64,000 nucleotides of DNA from Phocoena phocoena. Lineage: Eukaryota > Chordata > Mammalia > Artiodactyla > Phocoenidae. The stretch is taken from contig NC_089230.1 in the NCBI RefSeq assembly GCF_963924675.1, positions 70,733,223-70,797,222 of the forward strand, in the 5' to 3' direction. The notes beneath the pieces are model-generated. The model had not been told where the DNA came from. It did no database searches and saw nothing but the letters and a program-made list of their open reading frames with translations. Each line of letters starts with the position of its first letter. Position 1 is the stretch's first letter. Position numbers and translations under genes: made by a program. Below, one piece after another: positions 1 to 10,673 of this stretch.

Positions 1-291
1 AACATACCCTGGTTCCAGCTCCATCTCTCACCCCCAAGGACAATATGCTTCATTTTTTTTTAAATTTAGACACATTTTGTGTGAATGATTCTTCTCTGTT
101 CATACACATTAAAATATGCAGTTGGAATTAGATACCTGGGAGGAAGGATATTAAAATACATTTATATTATTGCGGCTATGAAGGTTTTCCAGACCTTGGG
201 AAGCTCACACAACTATGCATGTTTAATGGTCTTTAAAATCACTAAATCTAGGCTAGGTGTCTTAAAACTTGAATTGTTTTTCCAATTCAGT
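1..291. other. Unassigned AT-rich sequence
   Basis: I see no gene, repeat or motif here that I can support. Confidence 0.4.
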
Positions 292-425
292 TATTGAGAT
301 CTGGGACCTAGTGGAGATTACTCAACTCTTCTGTATCTCAGTGTTCTCATCTGTAAAACAGCATGGAAACTCTGCCAACCTCTCAAGGTTTTGTGTGTGA
401 AAACGCTTTGAAAATGATAAAACTC
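292..425 (+). repeat. MIR SINE fragment
   Basis: The stretch reading tctcagtgttctcatctgt followed by an AAA-rich run and later a 'gaaaacgctttgaaaatgataaa' tail-like part follows the central and 3' MIR consensus. MIR is an ancient tRNA-derived SINE shared by all mammals. The copy is heavily diverged and no target duplication is visible. Confidence 0.5.
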
Positions 426-2220
426 TCTACAGATTTATGTTGTGACTGTGTTTGCCATGATACTTCTGAAAGCCATACAGGCTCTGTGATTTAACTATGG
501 AGAATGGAGAAATCAAATGTCTTTTTTAAATTAAGAACTGGGTGTTGAAATAGTAAAGAACACTTTGCAATCTGCAGAGTCATTAATTCTTTATAAGGCT
601 CAGATCTCTAGAGAGACTCATACAGTTGCCTTAATATGATTAACAATAAAAACAAACTTGTTTGAAAAGAAATTGTCATGATTCTGGTGGTTTGTGTAAG
701 AAATTTATTTTTATTGTTTTTCTTTCTTCAATACCCCAAATCATTCTTCATTCTCATCTATTTTGAACTTAAAGCCAACAAATATGTTGAATTCTTAGAT
801 AAATTAAATGGAATGCTTTTTCCTCACATACAGAAGACAGAGAAATGGATCTTTAAAATAATCTTTAATAATTTTAATAGTACCCACTGTAATCATAAAG
901 ATCAATAGACAACACATAATTTTATAGAAAACTAATTACAATTTTTTCAAATTTTCACATAATTTAGTTAAGAAGAGGAGAGATGGTAGTACATAATTTT
1001 ATTTATAAAGTTACTGTCTAAAATAGGATTGGCTTAATATGCTATTGCTTTAAATGAAGCTCGTTTTAATTAGAATTACCTAACATGCTATTTAACAGTG
1101 TGAGAAAGGAAGGGATGGAAGTAAGATCTATGAACATATGTAGCAGCTCACATTTCTTTATGACACCTTTGAAGCACCTGCATGGACTTAAAACTAGAAA
1201 TAATCTCCCACATTTTGACCATTTCAAAATTTAAAAATAAGCATCATTGTAAAACAGCTGTTTTTATGTTTCAAATGACATTTTCATTTGTGTGCAATTC
1301 ATTTCTTTATCAGATGTAGCCCATATTATACAATTTGATATTTTGTCATAATAAGATTATAAAATGATTTTTCTTGTCAAGTGAGAACGAATGCAATAAC
1401 TTCTTAGGCTTAATTTGATGTAGCAAAATAGGAAACTCTATAGTCACTTTCTCAAGAAACATGGTATTTTTTTTCCCTTATGCAATCACTCTACTTGTGC
1501 AATATCAGACCTCAGTTCTCTATAGAGTAATCCTTCTTTGGGAAATATCCAAATATTTGGTAATCTGAAATCCCTGGAGTGCAGTATCCTCAACCTTCAT
1601 TACATATAGGGACTTTTTTCAGAAAGTTATCACAACACAGTAGAAAATAAATAAAAAAGAATAAGTTCAGAAACAAACACCGATCACAGTATTACGAAAT
1701 AAATACACTCTGATGTTTCTATTTAGTTTTAGCCAATAAAAACACGGGAGAACACAATGATGGGTATGGATCAGAACCTATTCTTTTCTTAGATAACGCT
1801 AGGATTGCTAAATAGAAATTCTCAGATCCCTAAAGCGATCTAGGTTTTATCACTCCCTGATTCCCGTCCAGGAAGTTACAAAACTGCTTCTCTCGTTGTT
1901 TTACGAAATACACTATTTGGAAGTCTGAAAGGTTCTGTTATTCAATAATCAATGTTTTAGTTAGCTGTGAAATTGCCTGCTTGCATTTTTGAGGTCTGGC
2001 TGGATGGTGGATGAAGTATGAGCTGTGAACCACGAGGTGAAAAAATTTCATGGTCACGTTTCAGCCTCCTTCATGTGGCACAGGCATTAATTTATGAAAC
2101 CATATTTTACTTAAAATCAGGAAAAAAATCCAAATTTTATGAGAGAATAAATTTGCCTTTGGATAATACTCTCTTTCCTGTGATCTGCCTAGGATTTGCT
2201 CTCTGGCGTCTTCTCTTTTA
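426..2220. other. Unassigned AT-rich sequence
   Basis: About 1.8 kb of AT-rich DNA without a repeat I recognise. The open frames at 678-908 and 2018-2221 are short, start in AT-rich sequence and show no domain or splice context, so I do not treat them as genes. Confidence 0.4.
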
Positions 2221-2345
2221 GCCGGTTTAAAACTTCAAAGCCCCGCAGTCCTGCTGCAGAATCCCGCGGTCCCCTACGCGGGGCTACCGCACACCTCCAC
2301 CACCTCCAGAGCTTTCTCTTCTGCGGATCGCTGGTCCACTTGCCC
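2221..2345. other. Isolated CpG-rich patch with inverted repeat
   Basis: About nine CpG dinucleotides fall in roughly 110 bp while the DNA on both sides is AT-rich and CpG-poor. An 8-bp perfect inverted repeat, agccccgc at 2239-2246 and gcggggct at 2278-2285, encloses a 31-nt spacer. It is too short for a classical CpG island and is not a recognised GC-rich SINE. It may be a small regulatory element or an unrecognised repeat remnant; function is not shown. Confidence 0.4.
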
Positions 2346-2934
2346 CCAGGCATCTTTCAACAGTAGTATCAGATTTGCTTGTAGTTCTGAGTTAAATGTT
2401 TTCATGGTCTGTCACCTTGATTTTATTAAAGGTGTTGGGACTAAAGCATTAAGCAAGTGTAAAAATAACTCACATAAAGGTTCTGAAATGTTTGGAATTT
2501 ATATAATCACCAATCTTTCTCAGCCTTGTATCAATCGTTTTCATGTGGGGCGTATCTATAATTAATCAGAAGTTAAATAAGACACCACAGACGTTTTCAA
2601 GTAGGTAGCATTTCATTTTTGTGCCTATAAGGCTTAGATCTTTAGGCAACTCAGCTAGATTTGGGATACTTTCAGTCATTTTAGGTGGAGCTTTGCCTCC
2701 CATGCTCTGGTTAGGATCAAGAGTTTTCAGGATATATAATCTGAGTATAGAAAGTCCTTCCAGTTGACTCCAGCCCTGGTTTCACAATCTCTTTAAAAGA
2801 TTCTATTTCCAGAAAACAGCAGAATTAGAAACTGATTTTATTAAATTTGTATTGACTTTCCAGGCTTTTGCAATAGAGAGGTCTTGCTTTAGTCTTACTT
2901 TAGCGCTCTGTTCTTTTAAACGATGTGCACATAT
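2346..2934. other. Unassigned sequence
   Basis: Nothing recognisable: no repeat, no credible exon. Confidence 0.35.
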
Positions 2935-3124
2935 ATTTCTTTAAACAACAAGGACCTACTGTATGGCACAGGGAACTATATTAAATTTCCTGTAATAAAC
3001 TGTAATGGAAAAGAATCTGAAAACATATATATATATATATAACCGTATCACTTTGCTGTACAGCAGAAACTAACACAACATTGTAAATCAACTATACTTC
3101 AATTAAAAAACTAATTTAAAAAAA
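2935..3124 (+). mobile_element. LINE-1 3' end fragment
   Basis: The order 'aaggacctactgtat', 'cacagggaactatatt', an (AT)n run at about 3024-3042, 'tttgctgtacagcagaaac', 'actatacttcaattaaaaa' and an A-rich end is the 3' UTR and tail of a cetartiodactyl L1 read in the sense direction. It is 5'-truncated and contains no ORF2 sequence. Similar 3' ends occur at 3711, 35415 and 62132 in this window. Confidence 0.75.
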
Positions 3125-3697
3125 CTGGTCTAAAATAAAAAATTTTAAGATGAAAATGCAAGTTTTGCACAGATATATACAACCCTGTGGAATTTCAGAG
3201 CATAAATGTACCTCTCTATTTGCACACTGCCCCTGCTTCCCGCCCCCCTTTATTTTTTCTTAAAGGAAACATCCCTTGAAAACTGACCTGCTTGGAAGAA
3301 ATATAAACTTTTTAACAACACAGATTCTGAGTCTCTAAGTGCAAAATTTAATTAAGTGGCAGGAGCCATCCAGTCCCCACGTGAAGCGCTCCAGGCTGCT
3401 GATAGGTGGGCGAAACAAAACAAGTGTATGTTGCAGGACCCCTGTGCAATGCGGCTGAGTTGTGTGTGGTCCGGGTGGACATTTTTGTCATCCTGTTTGG
3501 GAACCAATTCAGGATCTGTTTCTGTTGGCACTTTCCTCCTGTTGTGAATGTATTAGTACATTTCTCAAAGTCTCTGCAGACCCAAAAAGCTGGTAATTTA
3601 AGCCCTGCAGCTATGACAGACAGTTCTTCTCCATCAGTTCATGCATGGGTGATAGGATTTCTCAGAAAAGAGGAGAGGATGGTTCGAAGCAGAAGGA
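3125..3697. other. Unassigned sequence
   Basis: No recognised repeat. Overlapping open frames at 3356-3705 give no recognisable domain and I reject them as genes. Confidence 0.35.
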
Positions 3698-3710
3698 AGT
3701 ACTAGCCCAG

Positions 3711-3827
3711 TGCTATACAGTAGGACCTTGTTTATCTGTCCTATGTATAACAGTTTGCATCTGCTATTCCCAAACTCCTATTCCTTTAATCAGCTTTACT
3801 TCAATTAAAAAAAGAAAAAAAAAAAAG
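3711..3827. mobile_element. Short L1 insertion with inverted 5' part
   Basis: The left part (3711 to about 3790) matches the L1 3' UTR in antisense ('tgctatacagtaggacc' and following). The right part (about 3791-3827) is the sense L1 end 'tttacttcaattaaaa' plus an A-rich tail. The insert is flanked by agtactagcccag (3698-3710) and agtactggtccag (3828-3840), a 13-bp duplication with two differences. Inversion of the 5' part inside one duplication is the known outcome of twin priming during L1 reverse transcription. The element is non-coding. Confidence 0.65.
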
Positions 3828-3840
3828 AGTACTGGTCCAG

Positions 3841-6085
3841 CTTTAGCCAAGGGTTCTTATCAGCCTTTTAGTTTTTACCATAAATGTTCAAGAATGCTTT
3901 ATCTCTGGTCCGGAAAAGTTATGAGAAAACCATGCCTTGTGCTCGGGTCCATCAGCTGATTTCTGAGCCACAGCTTGAAAAATGAGACGAGTTTTCCACA
4001 GGCCATAAAACTTCAGATCATTGTGAAAGTCGTATTTACGCCTACCCTGATGAACTGGTTTTTGCTCTCTTCATTCTGTGTTCTTTGCTAGAGCCATTTG
4101 AAGATTTCATCACCACCCTATCCTATGGAGTGCACTAATGTGCAGTTATGTGGAAAGATTCACTTTCATTAAACTCACATTTGTGCATTAACTGTTTTCC
4201 TCAGCAGTAAGAAGAAAAACTACGCAGCTATTCAGCTGTTTACAAACATATGTCTAACGTATTTAATATAAAAATCAAAATTTATTTTAAATGCGCTAAA
4301 GTTTCCTTCTATATCCTACAGACCCCCAAAATCCTGGGATCAAGTGAATGCCAACTATTCCATCTTGCGATGTTTTTGTAGATTTTTGAATATGTGAATG
4401 TTGACTATTTTGTGCACAATGATTTATACATGTAGAGGAATAATTCTTTGTGTTTCCAAGAGTGAACAGCAGCAGTGAAAAGATACCATGTGGGTATGTG
4501 GGGAGATTTTTTTTTTTTTTCCAAAATGCCTAAGTAAAGGCAGCATGGAACATTCATGTGTCAGTCCTGGGGGTTCTCTGTATGTTCATTTATGTGAAAT
4601 TTTGCACTCATTGAAATTAACTATCCACCTGACACCAGTACAACCACGGACATAAGCCATTCACACCGGCCACATCTGCAAATATTTCTTTCCTCTGAAT
4701 TTTAGTCCCATTAATGAAGATGTGATTGCTTCTCCGTGACCTTTAGCACACTCCAAATCCTAGGAGAGGAGCTGCTTCTCTTCCTGACCCGACTGAGCCA
4801 CAGATGTTCCCGTTCACACTGAGTATCTCTTATCTCACCAGTTAAGGGAAAGTTGTCCCCTCCTCCAGATTCAGGATTGAAAATGAAGCGTAAATCTTAC
4901 GGGCTAATAAGCACGGCAGTTACTTCAATAAAATGTTACTTAAAAGTCAATAGGCTGCACATGTTAAAGACATTAGAGCTGTTAACAGACCGTTGTAAAG
5001 TAAGCAGAATCTTTAATAACCTGCAGGCAACATTGAACCATTCCATTTTCATCTCAGGGCAGGCTTAGCTCTGGCACTGAGGTACCACATTTGTGGTATT
5101 GAAGCTCTCTTGCACTCTCAGAATTAACAATCCAATGAGGCTGGATCCAGGACGAAAATCCCAGGCCTCCAGGAAAGCTTAAAATCTGGAGAGTCTTGCC
5201 TTACCCCCATTGTGAGCAAGAAGACAGCCAAACAGCTCGATCACAACCAGTGTCTCTAATGCCAAGAGGCAAGAGCCGCAGATCTGAAGGAAGTGAGACC
5301 CCATTAACTAGGGCCAGCTGTGGTCTTCACTGGACCAAACCCAAGGGACACCCTTGGAGGGCACTCCAGAAACCCAACTGCAGGGTCAGAGAAGGGTCAT
5401 ATTGGGAAGCATATGACAAGAGCAAAAGAACAATTAGACACAATTAGCTCTGAAGCATGTATGCCACTTTTCTCCCTAAGGAAAACAAGGTGCTTGTTCT
5501 TCTGCGTAAGGAACCTTCTTTCATGCTCTCTTAAACGGCAGCTACTTTAAAAGACACCTAGTCCCACAGATAGAGAAGAAATAAAACGTAAGGGTTGAAC
5601 ATCTTATTCCTTAGAGAGCATTCCTGACTGCCTTTCTGATGATTCTGGGCTCTCCTTCATTTACAGAGTATGTCATTTTCTAGATGGAGAAAAAGGCAAT
5701 GAAGAGAAACAGATTTTCTTTATAGTTCAAGTAAGTTTTAAAAGTGACAAACTAAAAAATTTAAAGTCAGTTATTAAAAGAATGAGAACCGATTAGAAAT
5801 TCTATCCATAAATTTAACCTAAGTGATAACTTTTTCCTTATGGCAATTCATTTTGTATCCCGGTCATCATTTCCATTTGGAGATGGAATTTCTAGATCTT
5901 CCAAATTGTGAACTGAAAGCAAGTGATCTCAGTCTAATGTCGAAAAAGCCGTGTTACTAAGGGTACTAATCACTTGGGTTGGGGAGAAAAGGGATAAATC
6001 AGAGACTGGGACAAAACTGAGGATTATTATCAAAAGAGCATGACAACTTTACAGAAATGTTTTACACTTGAAAGTTCTGGTAATC
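3841..6085. other. Unassigned sequence
   Basis: About 2.2 kb without a recognised repeat. The open frames at 4853-5068 and 5196-5550 show no domain and no splice context. A 14-T run near 4508 is the only simple repeat. Confidence 0.35.
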
Positions 6086-6345
6086 TCATCATCCATATCA
6101 TCTATATTCTTGTTTTACATATTCTGTTTCAGGCTTCATCCATAGGCATACAAATTAATTGAATCATAATAAACCTAACATTTTGCATTGTATTTTTTTC
6201 ACTTAACATTTTATCAAAACTATTTTTTCCTACTTCTCTATTACCTTTATCGTGATCACTTAAAATTGTCCACTGAATTGAAGTATCCTAAATTTAGCCA
6301 GTCTTTAATTGTGGCATTTAGGTTTCATGTCAATTTTTGTGATAT
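6086..6345 (-). repeat. Probable ancient L1 fragment
   Basis: AT-rich sequence with the general layout of an old L1 end in antisense ('ttcacttaacattttatc', 'tttaggtttcatgtcaattttt'). Divergence is high and the family cannot be named from the sequence alone. Confidence 0.3.
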
Positions 6346-7974
6346 TTGAAGTACTTATTCTGAGATCAGTTTTTCCGATGGTTAATGACAAAAGGTTGAG
6401 CTAAATGGATGCAAAAGAGTGTGTCTGAAATAGCCTCCGGATAGGTCCTCCAAAACCACTGATGAGTTCTGAGAAGAGAGGCAGGGGAGACAGATGGTTG
6501 GATATGATCATTAAGAAGAGATATAGCAAGTAATGATGAGGCAATATGGCAGAAAGGGAGCATAGAGGATAAAAGATGAGGATATTCCCATGGTTCCCCA
6601 AAGGTAGGATGGGGGGGAAGGAGGAGAAATCAGCAACAACAACAAAACAAGGATAAGCAAAGAATCTTGGCATCCACCCAGGGAACAGAGCCAGATACAG
6701 CAGTGAGAGATGAGGCGTTCCCTGGAAATTTCACAAGGACCAACTCCATGCAACGGCTGGGAGAGGCTCCAGCAAGCGTTTGGGGAGGGAGTTGGATGAG
6801 AGAAAGAAGTGAAGGCCAGCTCTCCTTGTGAGCATTTAAGTATTTATTTAGTTGTCTAAAGCCTTTGGTCTCAGTTCCTGAGTAAGTACAACTAGTTAGT
6901 TCCGCTTCTACCTTTGACAGAGAGGGTGGCCGTGAGTAACCTCTTTCCTATTTAGTTTCTCCTCAACTACCTCATGAGGGTAACAGCTCCCTTGGTCTAC
7001 TGTGCGGGGTTAATGAGTGGCTGTAAAGATGGTGTAAAAGATTTAACACCTCTCTTGAGAAAGAAAATCCTAATTGTCCACCTGAAACTGTCTCCTACTC
7101 CAATTAATTCCTGTTTAGGAGATTCACCCGGTGGGTTCCACCAAAGCAAGTGCATGCCAAGGATGGGCTTAGACAGGTGAGGGAGTGAAACTACCCCTCT
7201 CAACAAAGTTATAAGGTCCTTTGGAGGAATTACTGCCTGCAACAGACCAGCCAACCTGACCTTGTGCTTTGCAGGTAATATTTTCAGAAAAGAGGTTTAT
7301 TTTTGCCCAGTTTGCCTGGTCAGAACATTTAGGGAATACTGAGTAGCTACTGAAGCTAACCAGGGACGTTTATCCACCCAGGGAATTTTCCTTATGTTCA
7401 ACATTTGAAAATTTTAGCTAAAGGTAATTGCAGGTAAGTGTTCACCAACAGATGTATTCATTTTCCATTGTAGTTTCTTAAATGGGTACTTGTACACAAA
7501 AGACCTTCTTCCTGTATATTTTCAGTTCTCCAGGGTACAATTACATGAAATTATTCAGCAGCGGCGTTTGCTTTGTATCACTTAACTGGGTAAGGACACA
7601 GAGAAAGCTGCTCCCTATGGCATGGAAAGCTGCAAATCTTTTTTACCTAAATGTTTAACAGGCACATTCATCACAGTCTAATAACAAGGCCTCCCACAGA
7701 CAATGTACTTCACTTGTTTTAACCCTCCTGTTAAAAGAGTTTACCAGAAAGACCAACACGGGTCTTGATGTTGATTTGATATTCCAAGTAACTGTGTATT
7801 GGCTAAAATGGACTGGTCTAACACAAATTGGTTTTTCTTACCATTTGCAATTTTCCAATACCAGCTACAATTTAAACGTTCTTGCATAATGTTTACATTT
7901 TTGAATAGCAACATCTTAAATAAGCTACAATAAATTTAAAAACTGTAACACATCTTACACTTGAAAAGTGTTTT
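6346..7974. other. Unassigned sequence
   Basis: No repeat or gene I can support. Antisense open frames at 6366-6753 are short, hydrophobic and overlap each other in several frames, which is typical of chance. Confidence 0.35.
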
Positions 7975-8075
7975 ACTAGTTATAAAGCACACTGATGTGT
8001 TGTACATTATTTCATTGGTTCCTTAGAAGAACCCCATAGATATTATTCTTAGTTTAATGATAAGACCAGAAAATG
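7975..8075 (-). repeat. MIR-like fragment
   Basis: The order 'acattatttcattggttcc', 'aagaaccccatagatatta' and 'agtttaatgataagacca' parallels antisense MIR (tail, 'ctcacaacaaccctatgag', 'cattttacagatgagg'). Strongly diverged. Confidence 0.35.
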
Positions 8076-8553
8076 TCTTATTTGCTTCTGGTCTCTGAAA
8101 CCAGTAAGCAAAGTTAGGGAAAGAATTTATCCCTTTAACCTTCAAATCCCTGCTGGTGGTTCATGTTTACTTACTTGTATTTTGTTTTTGTTTTCTTTTT
8201 CAGTTTGACATTGACTAAACACTATGTACCAGAAGCAAAGCCCTTTACATATACCATCACATTTAAGCATGAGACAAGTGAAGAATTTGATTGGAATTTA
8301 TAGAAGTCCTTTAGTTATTTCCCTCCAGAAAATAGCAAATGTGATTTTCTATATGGATGACACGTGAAGGTAACAATAATACCCCCATCTCCACAAAGAT
8401 CCTGGCTATGAAGGAGGGAGGTCTAGTTGCCTTCTGAGAGTTAAACTGTAAAACAAAAGAACAACAGAAGAACTTAGCAATATTAAAAAACAAAGCAAAA
8501 CAGAAAAACGACTTTAAGGAGGACAGACTGCCTTCCAGACCAGAGCCAGAGCA
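8076..8553. other. Unassigned sequence
   Basis: Nothing recognised between the MIR-like fragment and the LTR. Confidence 0.35.
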
Positions 8554-8557
8554 AGAC

Positions 8558-9102
8558 TGTTACCGAGTCCAAGCTCGTACTGCTTGTACTGCACAACAGG
8601 CCAACAAATCAAGAGACAAGGTGTTGGGGCCAGGAATAGCAACTTTATTCCGGAAGCCAGAAGACCAAGAAGATGGTGGACTAGTGTCCCAAAGAACCAT
8701 CTTAGAATTCAGGTTTCTTTTATACTAAAAGGGGAGGGGGTGTGGCTGGTAGTTGAAAACTTTTTGGTGCTGGCCAGACCCCAGAGAGGATGTGATAATC
8801 TCGTTCTTGCAGCTGTCCGCATAGGTTTGGTCACCTGTTCCTATAAACCTCCAACAAGACAAATGTTATTCTCTGTTCTGCAACTTTTTACACCTATATG
8901 AACGAAAAGCGTTATACCTTTAAACATCAAGCCTGGGAGGCAGAGCCTTGAGAGTAGGCTATCCTGTGTATTTCAGGCTATAGGCAATGTGCTCTTACAA
9001 AAGGCTCAGAGCCAGTATGACAAAGCACAGGCAACAGAGCACAAAGGTTAGAGACAAAAGAATAGATCCAACATGGAATCAAATTTGTTTTTCTCTGTTA
9101 CA
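8558..9102 (-). mobile_element. Solo LTR of a class I endogenous retrovirus
   Basis: Read on the minus strand this 545-bp block starts with TG (9102) and ends with CA (8558) and is flanked by the 4-bp duplication agac (8554-8557 and 9103-9106), as expected for gammaretrovirus-like (ERV1) integration. A TATA box (TATAAAAG, minus strand, 8717-8724) and a polyadenylation signal (AATAAA, minus strand, 8644-8649) lie in the normal U3-R order about 70 bp apart. No viral genes adjoin it, so the provirus was reduced to one LTR by recombination. The LTR could act as an antisense promoter or enhancer; this is not shown. Confidence 0.8.
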
Positions 9103-9106
9103 AGAC

Positions 9107-9770
9107 CTCATTGCAAAGACTTACGTGCATATATTTTAAAAAGGAGGGTCAACAAAGACATTGGTCAGCCATGGAAACTCAGTAGATGAGACTTACAGAG
9201 GCACATATTCGGGGTGCTCCAGGATGTGACTTAGTTAGTCTCAAGACTAAGTTACTCTTTGAGGCAATCATGGTTCCTTGCTACAAAACATTTGAATTAC
9301 AAACAAACCCCATGCCTTCTGATTCCATGGATTCCAAGATCTATTCGTGAAGACATGGCTTCCCTCCCAGATGCTGTCAGGAAAGAACTCACTAACAGAG
9401 CTGCTAGCGGTGCTTATAGATCTCGTAAAATAAAGTTAGTGCTGTACTTATACACCCACCCCTGTAGGGTCTGTGAATTTGAGCGTGCTCCTGAAAGGAG
9501 ACTCACTAGCAATTTTCTAGGGCTGCAAACTTGAGGACTACAATCTGGACTGTGATAAAGTCACTAAGGGAAATGTCAGCACTGTGCTTTCCCAAGGTGC
9601 CTTTTTGGTTTTTTGAAATTTCAACATGATAAAAATATTTTTTAATCCATGAGAGCCTTACCTACTTCCATATAAGACTAAAGGTCATACTAAGCCATTA
9701 CAACAAATTTAAGATGCTTTCAACTATCTCAACTATCTTTTTGAAAAAATCTTCCAGAAATAAGAATAAA
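9107..9770. other. Unassigned sequence
   Basis: No recognised element. The open frame at 9259-9534 (91 codons) has no recognisable domain. Confidence 0.35.
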
Positions 9771-9875
9771 ACCTTATTTTATTTAAAGATGAGGAAAGGG
9801 AATCCCAGAGAGATTAAATGATTTACTCAATGCCATTCAATTAATGTGTCAGAGTCAAAAGTAGACTTCATATCT
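9771..9875 (-). repeat. MIR SINE fragment
   Basis: 'aaagatgaggaaagggaat', 'agagagattaaatgattta' and 'ctcaatgccattcaattaa' correspond to antisense MIR ('cagatgaggaaactgagg', 'agagaggttaagtaactt', 'cccaaggtcacacagcta'). Confidence 0.55.
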
Positions 9876-10003
9876 CCTCCCTATGCAAGACATTCATATT
9901 CTCCAAGGAAACACTAGTTGCTTTAAGTATTTTCTAACATGGATATATTACAGTTAAGTATCTGCATTTCCCTTGCATCTGCCTGTCATTTAAAGCATAA
10001 TCA

Positions 10004-10131
10004 GCAGGACTTCCCTGGCAGTCCAGTGGTTAAGACCCTGAGCCCCCAATGCAGGGAGCATGGGTTTGATCCCTGGTCGAGGAACCTGCATGATGCATGG
10101 TGTGGCCAAAAAAAAAAAGAAAGAAAAAATT
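10004..10131 (+). mobile_element. CHR-type tRNA-derived SINE, short form
   Basis: Starts 'ggacttccctggcagtccag', carries a tRNA-like B box (gggtttgatccct) and ends in an A-rich tail. The flanks aaagcataatca (9992-10003) and aaagaataatca (10132-10143) form a 12-bp target duplication with one difference. It lacks the body of the longer copies. Transcription, if any, would be by RNA polymerase III. Confidence 0.85.
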
Positions 10132-10249
10132 AAAGAATAATCATCATCTACCCTACTATACTCTATTCCTTCCCACTTCTCCATTTTTCTTAAATCCCTT
10201 CATCCCTCTCCTGAAATCCCAACTTTAAGTGAAAAGAGACCCATGCTGT

Positions 10250-10673
10250 AGAAATACTCAGAGCCTTTATATTTTCACTAATAAAAAAGTTATTGAGATA
10301 TTTTACATTATTTTGCTCATACCAGGTCTTTGAAATCTGGTGCATGTTGCACCCTGACAGCACATCTCTACTCGGATGTCAAGTGTTGAGCAGCTTGACA
10401 ACAAGCTCAACAAGCTTGTTGAGGCTAGCGGCCAAGTATTGGACAGTGCAGGTGTGGAAGACTGGCTGTGGGTGCCGGAATGGAGGTAGGAAGGCCAGTG
10501 GAGACTACTGTCCAGGGCAGAGTCGTGGTGAGCTCTGGGCTCCCTCCTCAGATGTCAGTTCAGGTGGGACACACAGAAGGGACTCAGAATAACCGGTCCC
10601 AGCTTGCACAGAAGGCAGGACTGGGAGTGTCCAGTGAGCAAGTCGCAGAGCAGCAGAAATACCCAGAGCCTTT
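10250..10673. repeat. Segment bounded by 19-bp direct repeats, with palindrome
   Basis: agaaatactcagagccttt at 10250-10268 recurs with one change at 10655-10673. Between them, about 10285-10465 resembles an old dispersed mammalian repeat ('tttgaaatctggtgcatg', 'tattggacagtgcagg') whose family I cannot name. An 18-bp perfect palindrome, ctcaacaagcttgttgag, sits at 10406-10423, with a competing arm pair gttgagc/gctcaac just to its left. The rest of the interval is GC-richer than its surroundings. Open frames at 10293-10834 overlap in several frames and are rejected. Confidence 0.45.
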
